Shown here: piece after piece, positions 48,601-56,586 of the stretch
How the letters are laid out: every line of letters starts with the position of its first letter
Numbering within the stretch: the first letter of the stretch is position 1
Source: Mactra quadrangularis
Taxonomy: Eukaryota > Mollusca > Bivalvia > Venerida > Mactridae
Direction: 5' to 3'
Length of the DNA stretch: 64,000 nt
Assembly (NCBI GenBank): GCA_025267735.1
Contig: CM046301.1
Location: 60,841,872 to 60,905,871 of the forward strand
Translations under genes and position numbers: made by a program
Notes under the pieces: model-generated
Told to the model about the DNA's origin: nothing
The model's database searches: none
What the model saw: only the letters and a program-made list of their open reading frames with translations

Positions 48601-51465
48601 ATGTAGTAATTGTTGTCACTCGACCAAACGGACAATAACTGACTGATCCGTGCACTACAATTCAAGAAATGTTTTTTGTAACTATCTGGAACATTTACTC
48701 ACATTCAAAAAGTTTAAACCAAATATTTAACAAAGGGTTCTTTTATCTGCCACTAGTAATAAACTTGACATACCATCTTATTTTTAGTTAGCCAAGACGG
48801 GCATCATAATGCGATGCATTTTGCAGTTTTTGTTATCCAAGTTAGCTCGTCTCTAAACTTAGATAATGGCCCAAAAGATATGAAATTTCGTATGAATCTT
48901 ATAACTATACCCTGATATCCTCCAGTAAGTACCTACTTATCACTTATTATTCAATATGGCTGCGGCGAGTATCCGAGTACTCGGGTATTCGCGATCTGGA
49001 CCAGAAAATCGAGTACGAATATTCGTCATGTCAGAAATCGTCGGATCGCGATCTATTTTTGGCAAAAAAAAAAAATTTCAGCTAAATTACCACTGAAATC
49101 TAGTCGTACTACTAATGAAAACTTTAATTTACGCAGGGTTTGAGTCAAAATTTCGATTGATGCACTTTGATTTAAACAAATCGTTATCACTGCAAATTCC
49201 CGTAAAACGCCTGGTAATTGAAATGTTTGGAGTACATGGTTTTCTCATAGCAAGAGCTTCTGTAATTCTTCACTTATTTTTTGTTATTACATGAATTATG
49301 TATGCTTCTCCATTAACAAGTGATTCGTGGTTCGATTTGTGAATCGCTACACATGAATCGTGGTTTGGATCGGATCGCCACTTGCTCAACGATCCCAGCC
49401 CTATCATTCAATCTTCACTGATGCACAATATTGTAATTCGAAAAATACTATACTCCACAAGTACGGCAATAAAGTAAAGGCAAGATAATTGTGCATAATA
49501 GGAAAACACAAATGATTTACAAAATTTAAAAAAATGGACCAAAAGTGAAAGAAAATAAACATTCAGGGTTCGAACCTATGCCAGACAAAAACGATGTTTC
49601 TAGGCCAATAGTCTAACCGTTTACGCTATAGAGTCGATCAATAGAACGCATTGGACATTTAGTACTCTTAGGTAATTTAGTTGGTTTAAGTTTTGGTCGC
49701 TTATATCAACCCTAAATTTATACTTATGTAAGAAAGGCTTCGTGAAATCCACTTAAAATATTTTATAAGATACTCATAGTTACGGCCAAAATATTTAAGA
49801 CAATCTTAAATTGATTTAAGTTATGAGAGCTTTCGTGAAACCGGGCCCAGCAGTACACGTTGGCGAACACGTGACTTAATCATGATTAAGGTTTATACAA
49901 TGAAGTGATAATTTTATGATATAATGACTGAAAAGTTTTTATATAGCACCTTTAATTACGTGTGATAACAAGAATTAAACACGGTCTTTATGAGAAAAAT
50001 CGGCCATTATGAGAGTCGGAACAAATGCTCGAATCTCGCAGTAGCCGAGGTATTTCATAAACGCCGTGTTTTCCCATAATGGCCGAATATTTTGTTATAG
50101 TGCCGTGATGAACGACTTATCAGACTTTAATTTGATGTCCAATATTGAACAGTTAATTAACAATAAGTTCATACCCATCGTCAGTTTTACCAAGATTAAC
50201 TACTCCGCTTTGATACGTTATGTACCGTGGGTTAGAAAAATCTCATAATCATGAATAATTAATGAGGCAGTTTCATCGGTTCCGCAATGGAACCACTGCA
50301 GAATACTAGCAAATAAAATTACGCAACCATTTCTTTTAAAAAATAAACTTATGTGTTGGTGTCTATCTAAAGTTAGAAAAATCCAGTATGACGTCATTGT
50401 TATTGAAGAGCATTTAATTGTAACATGCGATTTCATTGGAAGAAGATTGGTCTCCCCTGCCTCATGCAAATGCGTGAAAATGAGATTTTGCCTGTCAAAA
50501 TGCCCACGGTACGCATGGAGTGTAACGGAAGAAAAAACTGTGGTTGCCGACGATGGCTTATACCTGATGGTCTCCACATGTTAATACTGTCCCACAATCT
50601 GTTGGGTAGACAGCATCATCACATGTCAAACATTTCAATCCTAAAAACAATAACAGAAAACGTTTTACTTTTACAGCACACAATTAAGTATTCAAAGTAG
50701 ACCCTAAATATGTTTTTCTGATACCCTTAATTTGATATCACATACTTATTCCTTTGGGCGTAAGAAGGGTACCAGGGCACAAAGCGATTCGTATCGTTAT
50801 GTTTAGCACCTCGCCCATGGTTTAACAAGTGTGTATCTATCAAAATCAAACTTGTTCAATTGCAAAACTAACAATACAAGGAATGTCCTTGCAAAGTACA
50901 AACGACGAAAAATTAGAAGAAATCTTAATAAATAGCTAGCTTGATATATTAAAGAGAATTAACAAAAATCTGCACAGGAACTTAATTAACGTAAATTTAT
51001 TGTCGTGAACGTATGCAAATATAATATTTCTCAGAAAGTGTCTTTTAATGAGCTATCCAGAAGGTTGTTTACGAGTGACAGCATTTGCCGTTTTCCAAGT
51101 GATACGCCAGAAAGTGATTTCGACATTGTCATATTTTATTTTTACATAATCCGATTAAGTGGACGGTAAACGTCGATTCGGGTCGTAACATCAAATCTGT
51201 GCCATCTAAAACTGGAGTGGAATATGCCTGGTGAGACACTTTCACTTGTTATAATACAGGTAGTACCATCATGAAAATGTAACATTTGTATTAATTCATT
51301 AAGGTCAAACTACTCATAATATTGTTGGAATATGATAGCATTATAACATTTAACTCTCACAATTATTAATTTTACAAATAAATATAAAGATATTAAAACC
51401 GACTCACCAGAACACGTTTGAGTAAGCACCAGGCTTATAATAATAGACAATGTTTGCTTCCACAT
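18475..51465 (-). CDS. Gene B: secreted Ly6-Ly6-EGF(x5)-C-type lectin mosaic protein (15 exons, predicted 638 aa)
   Basis: Fifteen minus-strand exons: 51465-51408, 50640-50564, 46780-46709, 46089-45978, 44808-44714, 43977-43903, 42799-42754, 40092-39856, 35708-35571, 33806-33681, 30894-30676, 22582-22358, 21237-21156, 20026-19896, 18698-18475. They total 1917 nt and keep frame across all 14 introns, each GT..AG. Predicted order: signal peptide 1-19; Ly6/uPAR 1 about 22-104; Ly6/uPAR 2 about 115-196; EGF 1 at 225-255; EGF 2 at 271-301; EGF 3 at 313-343; Thr/Ser linker then EGF 4 at 384-417; Thr/Ser linker then EGF 5 at 459-492; CTLD about 500-638. There is no transmembrane segment or GPI tail, so a secreted product is inferred. 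Exons 11 and 12 lie in two copies of a 2.7-kb duplication, so the fifth EGF is a recent exon gain. I know no named gene with this domain order. Role unknown; extracellular recognition or adhesion is plausible. Confidence 0.78.
18995..19255 (-). repeat. tRNA-derived SINE in gene B intron 14
   Basis: Minus orientation, starting TTTAACGCCGTGTCAACAC at the tail side and closing in the tRNA-like head at about 19190-19255. Confidence 0.75.
19345..19615 (+). repeat. tRNA-derived SINE in gene B intron 14, opposite orientation
   Basis: Same family as the neighbouring minus copy, degenerate head at 19350-19420 and tail ..GATACGGCGTTTAACAC. The two copies face each other head to head about 90 bp apart. 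Confidence 0.65.
19896..20026 (-). CDS. Gene B exon 14: C-type lectin-like domain, N-terminal half
   Basis: 131 nt, phase 2 to 1, acceptor TTTTTCAG, donor GTATGT. FVQYDRTHTGARDYCHAHC.. then IIALTTMEKYRLIHSFLQSH matches the CTLD pattern in which an aromatic strand, an A-x-x-C helix and a second helix follow each other. Confidence 0.78.
20640..20862 (+). pseudogene. LINE C-terminal fragment
   Basis: The frame from about 20640 reads RFSFFPRTIPVWNRLPAAV.. and SFKEGL, the familiar end of many LINE ORF2 proteins. Lies in gene B intron 13 on the opposite strand. Nothing upstream was recognised. Confidence 0.75.
21156..21237 (-). CDS. Gene B exon 13: entry exon of the C-type lectin-like domain
   Basis: 82 nt bounded by CTTTGTAG and GTAAGT. 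It was searched for because exon 12 ends in phase 1 and exon 14 begins with the last base of a codon. Among the possible frames only the required phase 1 to 2 reading is open, and it ends NNGSQLHVA, joining smoothly to FVQYDRTHT. No lectin signature of its own, so the least certain exon of gene B. Confidence 0.6.
21526..21740. mobile_element. Harbinger-like MITE 1
   Basis: 215 bp with terminal inverted repeats GGCCACAACAAGTTGATCAT, flanked by TTA on both sides. Interior carries cgagcgagcg near each end. 3-bp TTA duplications and GGCC termini fit PIF/Harbinger-type MITEs. Confidence 0.75.
21780..22247. mobile_element. MITE with ACACTGRGGTTC ends, interrupted by MITE 2
   Basis: Ends ACACTGAGGTTCGAAAATTT and its inverted form ..TTTTGAACCCCAGTGT. 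Uninterrupted relatives at 30322-30565 and 43649-43892; a copy split by another repeat at 7016-7921. TA-rich ends suggest a mariner-type MITE. Confidence 0.7.
21896..22114. mobile_element. Harbinger-like MITE 2, insertion confirmed by empty site
   Basis: 219 bp, same family as 21526-21740 but in inverted orientation. Filled site: ATTACTTA-element-TTATGAAAGAAC. The duplicate at about 30434 reads ATTACTTATGGAAGAAC without it, proving a TTA target duplication. Confidence 0.9.
22358..22582 (-). CDS. Gene B exon 12: Thr/Ser-rich linker and EGF-like 5
   Basis: 225 nt, phase 1 to 1, acceptor AAACAG, donor GTAAGA. Same plan as exon 11 with two more Thr/Ser-tract codons. The EGF part reads CHDYACHNGGKC..CECPPAYHGHHC, with a His-rich stretch (DHHHD) between Cys 3 and Cys 4. 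Lies in the left duplication copy (21510-24418). Confidence 0.84.
22885..23097 (-). repeat. tRNA-derived SINE (left duplication copy)
   Basis: SINE body with a shortened head (GGATTCGAACCC, GCGCAACCGACCCGG). Shared with 31178-31405, so inserted before the segmental duplication. Confidence 0.7.
24224..24424 (-). other. Unidentified open frame kept in both duplication copies
   Basis: The frame here and at 32809-32567 share HRTF(I)HKWCTLKCCCTLKL.. and NKNGKLRLPILNHRPYF. The DNA duplicates are recent, so sharing is weak evidence of function. No domain recognised; possibly a transposon remnant. Confidence 0.25.
24430..27735. other. Gene B intron 11, middle
   Basis: One SINE (25436-25700) and several TGTCCCGTACGTTA-like motifs from 26790 onward. 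No exon with a matching phase or cysteine pattern was recognised. Confidence 0.5.
25436..25700 (-). repeat. SINE, second family, gene B intron 11
   Basis: GTTTAACGCCGTAGCAATAC.. to GCCCGCCCGGGAATC; head truncated. Same family as 47270-47575 and the plus-strand copy at 10485-10720. Confidence 0.7.
27740..29480. repeat. Element with a ~155-bp tandem array, bounded by CCGGATTTTT sequences
   Basis: Opens with a hairpin (AGCCGGATTTTTCAACG..AAATTCGGCT) and a GGGC run, then about eight units, 27822-29105, spaced 154-180 bp. Unit landmarks: GTTAAAGTTTTCAAATTGTT, ATCTCTGCCATTTATGGTTA, ATGGATTATTTCCCTTTGTT. Closes near GAAAAATCCGGCTTTAATG (29461-29479). Short ORFs repeating across units are frame artefacts. 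Confidence 0.8.
30073..30280. mobile_element. Harbinger-like MITE 3
   Basis: 208 bp, counterpart of 21526-21740 in the right duplication copy. TTA flanks. A decayed half copy of the family lies near 10728-10800. Confidence 0.75.
30322..30565. mobile_element. MITE with ACACTGRGGTTC ends
   Basis: 244 bp, right-duplication counterpart of 21780-22247, without the nested insertion. Confidence 0.7.
30676..30894 (-). CDS. Gene B exon 11: Thr/Ser-rich linker and EGF-like 4
   Basis: 219 nt, phase 1 to 1, acceptor AAACAG, donor GTAAGA. A KRHNATTSTSSTS.. mucin-like stretch with nine Thr in a row leads to CHDYVCHNGGKC..CVCPPAYHGFHC. Lies in the right copy of a 2.7-kb duplication (30057-32737). The Thr run is coded by ACN triplets, a trinucleotide-like tract. 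Confidence 0.84.
31178..31405 (-). repeat. tRNA-derived SINE (right duplication copy)
   Basis: Counterpart of 22885-23097 with the same head deletion. Confidence 0.7.
33681..33806 (-). CDS. Gene B exon 10: EGF-like 3
   Basis: 126 nt, phase 1 to 1, acceptor TTTTCAG, donor GTTAGT. THNSHSIDCDPNPCKHGTCE.. ends CTCFTNYNGAHC. A nearer AG (CTCACAG) would break frame, so the upstream TTTTCAG acceptor was chosen. Confidence 0.82.
34275..34430 (-). repeat. SINE 3' part, third family (GGTTTTACGGCGCACCAACAC)
   Basis: GTTTGTTTGTTTGGGTTTTA followed by CGGCGCACCAACAC and ATCGCGCCG. An inverted relative sits at 13950-14025 in gene A intron 1. Confidence 0.6.
34450..35565. other. Gene B intron 9, no feature recognised
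   Basis: AT-rich sequence between the third-family SINE and exon 9. No coding frame or repeat with another copy in the window was found. Confidence 0.5.
35571..35708 (-). CDS. Gene B exon 9: EGF-like 2
   Basis: 138 nt, phase 1 to 1, acceptor CAACAG, donor GTATGT. A Thr-rich lead (VTTAATTQSPRQ) precedes CQSNPCRHGNC..KCVCHSNYTGVLC, the six-cysteine EGF pattern with the aromatic-Gly near the end. Confidence 0.85.
35890..39480 (-). pseudogene. Degenerate non-LTR retrotransposon (endonuclease + reverse transcriptase) in gene B intron 8
   Basis: In minus-strand order: an unassigned N-terminal part (39473-39052); endonuclease-like pieces around 38710-38340 (..NIILCDDMNVSLSR.., DCSDHTLVT); a linker (38183-37644); RT at 37666-37436 (IKSLNTGKAADGNGITSEHL) and an altered YADD as CADDTVLLAN at 37000; then LKHLQGLPERTSTAAVYTLL and a TGTYILQGNTAKFDQ..CKIC tail near 35950-36130. 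Many frameshifts and stops, so dead. Confidence 0.82.
39856..40092 (-). CDS. Gene B exon 8: end of Ly6/uPAR domain 2, Thr-rich linker, EGF-like 1
   Basis: 237 nt, phase 1 to 1, acceptor TTTCAG, donor GTTCGT (a weak donor beyond the GT). Encodes DGICHVGCCTDDLCNINC, a Thr/Ser/Pro linker, then an EGF-like domain with six cysteines (CSSNPCVHGTC..CTCDEGF.GHRC). Last point of homology with gene A is in the linker. Confidence 0.82.
40415..42150. mobile_element. Tc1/mariner-type insertion in gene B intron 7, absent from gene A
   Basis: Ends CAGTGCCTATCAAAAGTTTG and the inverted form of CAGTACCCACCAAACATTTG. Gene A intron 7 around 2250-2300 aligns on both sides and lacks these 1.7 kb. No transposase recognised; repeat R occupies 40650-41065. 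Two ORFs of 66-100 codons inside are unassigned. Confidence 0.6.
42754..42799 (-). CDS. Gene B exon 7: short Ly6/uPAR domain 2 exon
   Basis: 46 nt, phase 0 to 1, KCLEELNQLTDNQRK, acceptor CACCAG, donor GTAATT. Same size and phase as the gene A exon. Confidence 0.76.
43108..43388 (-). repeat. tRNA-derived SINE in gene B intron 6
   Basis: TTTAACGCCGTTTCAACACA to the head ..GGCGCGCTACCAATTGCGCT at 43358-43377. Full-length. Confidence 0.75.
43649..43892. mobile_element. MITE with ACACTGRGGTTC ends, next to exon 6
   Basis: 244 bp, AGAGTCCAAAAGTTTCTTTA at one end and the inverted ..GGACCCCCAGTGT at the other. Lies 10 bases past the exon 6 donor of gene B. Confidence 0.7.
43903..43977 (-). CDS. 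Gene B exon 6: Ly6/uPAR domain 2, middle
   Basis: 75 nt, phase 0 to 0. Encodes VCVIREVNNTVTHVKRYQTS then CELKT; the NNT sequon is kept. Donor GTAAGT. A MITE copy (43649-43892) starts 11 bases past the donor. Confidence 0.83.
44714..44808 (-). CDS. Gene B exon 5: Ly6/uPAR domain 2, first part
   Basis: 95 nt, phase 1 to 0, acceptor TTTACAG, donor GTATAA. Encodes GYPTSRGSICYNCPSQQTVD then DCDFITMCGRDE. Confidence 0.85.
45978..46089 (-). CDS. Gene B exon 4: Ly6/uPAR domain 1, end
   Basis: 112 nt, phase 0 to 1, acceptor TTAAAG, donor GTAGAT. Ends CSKCCQGDLCNSEGCDSQ. It sits inside a longer open frame whose flanks are intronic. Confidence 0.85.
46231..46665. repeat. 115-bp direct repeat pair in gene B intron 3
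   Basis: 46231-46345 and 46550-46665 share TTGAAGGAAATAAAGTTATA, GTCATGGCGTGATGTATGCA and CATCCTCGCCATAAATATAG. No coding content. Confidence 0.7.
46709..46780 (-). CDS. Gene B exon 3: Ly6/uPAR domain 1, middle
   Basis: 72 nt, phase 0 to 0, acceptor TTACAG, donor GTAAGT. Encodes QCFLESYVTVGGHIRYNMGC then RDTL. Confidence 0.83.
47270..47575 (-). repeat. SINE, second family, full-length, gene B intron 2
   Basis: Starts GTTTGTTTGGTTTTGGTTCA and ends in a tRNA-like head (GAACCCACGACCCCTC.., CCAACTGAGCTAGGTGGGG). Confidence 0.78.
47653..49850. mobile_element. 2.2-kb DNA element with CTGGGCCCGGTTTYACGAA termini in gene B intron 2
   Basis: Left end CTGGGCCCGGTTTTACGAAC, right end ..TTTCGTGAAACCGGGCCCAG, near-perfect inverted repeats; weaker inverted similarity extends inward (CTTAAATTT.. 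runs). Interior holds a 91-codon minus ORF (48665-48390) and tRNA-like sequence (49560-49640). No transposase identified; target duplication not clear. Confidence 0.65.
50564..50640 (-). CDS. Gene B exon 2: Ly6/uPAR domain 1, first part
   Basis: 77 nt, phase 1 to 0, acceptor TTTTTAG, donor GTATAA. Encodes GLKCLTCDDAVYPTDCG.. ending TCGDHQ. The plus-strand reading over the same bases is a shadow. Confidence 0.82.
51408..51465 (-). CDS. Gene B exon 1: signal peptide
   Basis: ATG at 51465-51463, MWKQTLSIIISLVLTQTCS, then a GTGAGT donor in phase 1. Same length and phase as gene A exon 1. Hydrophobic core typical of a cleaved leader. Confidence 0.8.
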
Positions 51466-51499
51466 TGCCGACGATTTACAAATGGCCGATAATATTCCA

Positions 51500-51516
51500 T
51501 GTACAATATAAACTAT
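51500..51516 (-). promoter_or_regulatory. TATA-like element upstream of gene B
   Basis: Reverse strand GTTTATATTGTACATGG, about 40 nt before the ATG, aligned with a similar box in gene A. A second AT run (TATATATAT) lies at 51531-51539. Weak evidence on its own. Confidence 0.3.
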
Positions 51517-51544
51517 CTGAGAAGAATGATATATATATTATTTC

Positions 51545-53085
51545 ATTAGGTCGTCCTTGAATAAGAACACCAGTACCGGAAGATTAAAACCTTATCAGTT
51601 TGACAGTGTTTATTAGTCCAGTAGTACAATGCTGTAATTACATGTACAGCCTTGGGCGGATCCAGGAATTCTAATGAGGGGGAATGAACAACCAGACTGG
51701 GGGGGGGGGCGTAATGGCCTCCGAAAGCTCTTAAGCTTGGGTCTATGTTTAAAAGCTCTGACTATCAATGATTGGTTTGTATCAAACACGGTACAAAAAC
51801 ACTCGACTTATACATATCACTACGACAAGTTTGTAAACAATTCACAATATTATGACGGTCAATTTAAAATCTATTTTGAGTAGTTTTGATATATTTTACA
51901 CTAATCATAACGTGACGTCATTTTACCCTAAGATGTCGTCATTTATCTTCTAATATGACGCCATGAACGATGAAAATATAAGGTTAGATCTATATTTTCA
52001 CTACGATGAAAATATAAAAATTATATTTTCATCCTTTATTTTCATCGAATAATGCGACGTTTCACCGTAAAGCATGAAAGAAATAAATTATTATTAAATA
52101 ACCTAATAAGGCATCGACTTGTAGGCCTATATTGTATAGACACTTAGTATATTGCATGAAAAGTTTTATACTGTATATTTATGTATGTATTGTATTTAAA
52201 TTTGTATTGTGGATATACATTATGTATTTACTTACAACATGATTTAAATAGAAGATATATTTAATAGAACTGTTTATTGAATAATTTTAGAATTGCATAT
52301 TGTATAGAATTGAATAGAGTAATTAATTGTAATGTATGTATGAAAATTCATTATGCATATTGAATTGTATATTACAAGTACATTGAACTTTATGCTGTTT
52401 AGAACTGCATATACATTTAGTATTCTATCGTTATAGATCTAAATATAGAATTGTCAGACTATATCATAAATGTGTATTGTACGTAAAAGTGTATGTTTGA
52501 TACAGTTATACACTGTATGTTGAATTGTGTATTCATATGAAATTTCTAATTGCATTTATCTATACTGTTAAATTAGCGAGTTTCCTGATTTGTGGAAGAA
52601 ACTGCGTAGCTTTGAATGAATTTTTTGTTTGTCGCTGGAGCACCTATACACCGGCATATCAAGTTGACAATTCTTCTTTGAAAAAGCCTCTTTATATTTG
52701 CAAAAACTGTAAAAATTAACAAAAATAGTGGTTTTTTGTGTCTAAAAATATTTCTAGATAAAACTAAAAATAGACACGTCAAACCAAATCTCCGCAGTTA
52801 TCTCCTTTTATCAAACCAATAACCACTGCTAGCACAAGTAAAATTCGTCCCTCAGAGAGCCGAAAAACTTTTTTCATCTTTTCTTTTTACAATTCAATAC
52901 TTTCAATAATTTTAGGCTTCTCTTAGTAAATATGATGTTCAAAGTACATAAAGATAAAAATAAGTTTTAAGTATCAATTTGTAGAAATAACAAAGCGTGA
53001 CATGAGCACTGTGAGAAGTTTGGGCATTCTATAAATAGATAGTATTACTAGCGTCACGTGATTTACGTGGTGGCAGCGATTACCC
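51545..53085. other. Upstream region of gene B
   Basis: A G10 run near 51701-51710 in a GGCGGATCCAGGAATT context, then about 500 bp of degenerate TATTGTAT-like low-complexity sequence (52110-52540). No gene recognised. Confidence 0.5.
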
Positions 53086-53090
53086 AGCCA

Positions 53091-54935
53091 GCATGACCAT
53101 ATCGGGCCGATATACAATTAATGTCGGCATGTCGGCAAAATGTGCCGACTTGGGGCCGACATCGGACCGCTGCAGTGCCGACATACTCAATATTTTGAAA
53201 AATGCAATTGAATTGCTTACTTAATTATGTTAATAAATAGTCCTGTGTATGATTTTAATTACTAGAAGCACACTAACCCCATTTCATGTTACACCAAAAA
53301 AGTATATCGGGTCTGCGTCGGGCCTACATGATCAATTAATGTAACTATTTTGTATATCGGATTGACATCGGTACGATAGTGCATTTTCTGCTACACCTCC
53401 ATATATTGTTAAATCGTTAAAATATTATGAAATAAATTGATTCTAATGAAACACCTTTGTTATCTACTTATTATATTTATGTACTGTCATACCGGCAAAA
53501 TGTGCCAAGTTTGGGACCGACATCGGACCGCTGCAGTGCCGACATACTCAATATTTTGGAAAATACTAACTGCAATTGTATTGTTCACTTAATTATGTTA
53601 ATAAATAGTCCTGTGTATGATTTCAATTTCTAGAACCACACTAACCCTATTTCATGTAACGTCAAAAAACGTATATCGGGTCTGCGTCGGGCCTACATGG
53701 TAATGAACGCAACTATTTTGTATATCGGATTGACAACGGTACGATTTTGCGTTTTCTTGTTTACCATGCAGCAAATAATTGTACATTTTGGTATGAATTT
53801 TAAAATAATTTTAGCTGTGTTTTGAAATGAAATGTTGTTTGCAATTGAAATCACTATTTTTAAGTACATAAAAACCACTCTTATATAATAATATTATTTT
53901 AAATGAAGAACTGGCAAATATTCACTGCATTCCTTCTTTCAACTGAATGAGCGCCAAAAAAACTAAAAGTCAAAAGAAGGTGATGAAGGTGATGAAGGTG
54001 AACTTTATTTTCTTTTAAAAGTAGATCTAATGATGATTTAACAAATGTGTAAACACTAATAATTACTTCATTTTAACCATTTGAGCGATTGAAAAATACA
54101 AAATTTATCTGTTTGTCTTATTTTTAAGTAAATTATGGTTGAAAATATTTGTAACATAATTTCGCGACATGCATTAACAAGGCCCTGATTATCATTTGCT
54201 CTTTATAGTTAGAATATACTAAATATTCGCTTTTATAATCTTTTTTTGTAACAAATCCGTTTGTTTTTTGCATACTGGCTGTTTATTTTCACTCCACGGT
54301 TTATTAATGTACATGTACACCGCTATTGTTTGGATGTTAGCCCGATGTAGGCAAGAAATATTGGGCCGATATTGTTTAGACATCGGCCGGATATTGTACT
54401 ACCGATGTCGGGTCGACATCATTCCTATTTGCAGCCGAGGTTAAATCCAACGTTGGGCCGTCATAGAAAACCATTAAGGTTTGCTGTCGCTCCGATATAG
54501 AATAATTTCTACTGTTGTCTGACATCACACCGCTATTGTTTTGATGTCGGCCCGATGTAGGCAAGAAATATCGGACCGATATTGTGTAGACATTGGCCCG
54601 ATATTGTATTACCGATGTCGGGTCGACATCATTCCTATTTGCAGCCGAGGTTAAATCCGACGTCGGGCCGTCATGGAAAACCATATAGGTTTGCTGTCGG
54701 ACCGATATAGAATAATTTCTATTGTTGACTGACATCACACCGCTATTGTTTTGATGTCGGTCCGATGTAGGCAAGAAATATCGGGCCGATATTGTGTAGA
54801 CATCGGCCCGATATTGTACTACCGATGTCGGGTCGACATCATTCCTATTTGCAGCCGAGATTAAATCCGACGTCGGGCCGTCATAGAAAACCATATAGGT
54901 TTGATGTCGGGCCGATATAGAATGTTGGCTGGGTA
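53091..54935. mobile_element. TIR element TACCCAGCCAACAT with two internal tandem arrays
   Basis: Left end TACCCAGCCAGCATGACCAT, right end ..ATAGAATGTTGGCTGGGTA (inverted). Interior left half: two direct copies about 362 bp apart (53136-53400 and 53497-53757). Right half: three 210-bp units (54320-54935). The 172-codon minus frame 54894-54376 is the 70-codon unit repeated, without protein features. Short motifs such as TCGGGCCGATAT recur throughout in both orientations. Confidence 0.75.
54320..54935. repeat. 210-bp tandem repeat, three units
   Basis: ACCGCTATTGTTTKGATGTY starts at about 54320, 54530 and 54740. The unit is a multiple of three, so it leaves an open frame by chance. Confidence 0.85.
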
Positions 54936-55621
54936 AGTAGCAATTAATGCATTGTGAGGAGTTTGGACTGTAACTGCTGTATTATCATGGGGAATCACCC
55001 AGAATACGTGCAACCTTCTTGCCATTTTTTAATATCCACCAAGCATGCGGTCTTTGTTCTCGAAATAATGCCCATAAACGGCATACTCACCCATGCTTTT
55101 TAAACATGCCGGTTTCGATGATCAGTTTCGAGAACTGTCATTACCTAAAGCCCGTGCTTGCACGGGCTCCCACTGAGTGATTGTTTATTTTTCTATCGTT
55201 GAGATTTGTGTATAGAGTAATTATCGTCGGTCCTGTACCGACGATTTATACAATTATCAAGATTTGGGCATTTTTGTGTCGACACCGGTTGCCTTAAGCC
55301 AATCAGAACGATGCATTTGAGGTCATGGGATGAAAAAAATGACGTCAAACAGTCAAAATAGGGGTGCATGCATGAACTCCTCTTCGACGTATATTATCCG
55401 GTTATCTGTTGTATAAGCTCGGTCGGAACATGATGAAATTGTTAAACTCTGACACATATATTTCTTGAATGCTTTACTAAAGGAGATGTCATACATGGCT
55501 AACCGACGATTTCAAGCATTTTTTGGAAATGCTAATACTATTGTCTCTTGTATAGAATTGTATATTTACTGTCACTGTATATAAGCTAATTATTATAACA
55601 GTTTATTGATGATAGAATGGT

Positions 55622-56204
55622 ATAGTGCGGACATATTGACCCCGACCTACCTTGCTCATTTGCATCTTATTATCAGATACACATATCCCGGCGAAAATCA
55701 ATACCACGCCTAATCTACACTTCGGCTCGTTACGTATTTAAAATAAGCAGTCGATTTACATTGATTGTAAATAGCATCGGCGGGTACTTAGTAGGGTTGC
55801 ATGGGGCTTGTAGGTTTTGAGGGTGTAATGTCGGCTATGGCTTACATTATAAGTTTAACAAGACATGTATAGAGTATATATGTGCATTCAAACGTGAAAC
55901 TTGTTTTCTTACATTTGTAATTACAAATTATAATAAAATGGGCGGGGATGGCGGTTGTGGGGTTAAAACCTACAACTTTTGAATTGGTAGCTAGCCTCAT
56001 CTTATAATATTCTGGTCCGGCCTATGTGTAATAGAGACTCATTGTACACATTAAATGTACTTTAAAATTAATCCCTGTGTTACAATTACATTCGAGCCTT
56101 GACGGTATAATCAGATTGTTTTCGAACATTAATACTACCTTCGTATTCAATGTAATGAATATTCTTGCATAAAGGTCAGGTCGGGGTCAATGTGTCCGCA
56201 CTAT
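55622..56204. mobile_element. 583-bp element with 33-bp terminal inverted repeats
   Basis: Left ATAGTGCGGACATATTGACC.. and right ..GGTCAATGTGTCCGCACTAT. Inserted in an AT-rich low-complexity tract (GTATAGAATTGTAT-type) seen on both sides. No ORF. Confidence 0.7.
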
Positions 56205-56333
56205 ATTTTGTTATAGGTTTTATAAATGAAGTATCATCGTTTATATTGAATTTTATATAATACATGAAAGTGTATATTAAATAGAATTGAACATTATATG
56301 TAAAATTGTGATTCTACATGAAGCTTGTACATT

Positions 56334-56586
56334 GTATTGTTCGTTTTTTCTAAAACTGTAAAAGCATGAATAATTACACGGTGAATGCGTTTGTTAAAAT
56401 TTAAGTCGTCATACATCCATGAGATTTTCGAAAATGTGTATTATGACCGAGAAATTCTACTTATGTCGTATGATATGTTTTAGTCAACATATTTTTATAA
56501 CAATTAGGCCACAATGACAAAAACAATGCATCCAGTCACCGTGAAATGATTCAAGCTTTGACAGTTGAGAAAAAACGAACCATATT
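56334..56586. mobile_element. Palindromic MITE, copy 1
   Basis: Ends ATTGTTCGTTTTTTCTAAAA and inverted ..GAGAAAAAACGAACCAT with continuing inverted similarity (CACGGTGA). Same family at 60823-60970. Confidence 0.65.

Noticed and set aside
50425..50700. Plus-strand frames over 50351-50700
   Set aside because: Antisense shadows of gene B exon 2; no domain or splice support on the plus strand.
54376..54894. 172-codon minus-strand open frame, the longest in the window
   Set aside because: It is a 210-bp DNA tandem unit, 70 codons repeated, inside a TIR element. The unit length being divisible by three keeps it open; no protein features.
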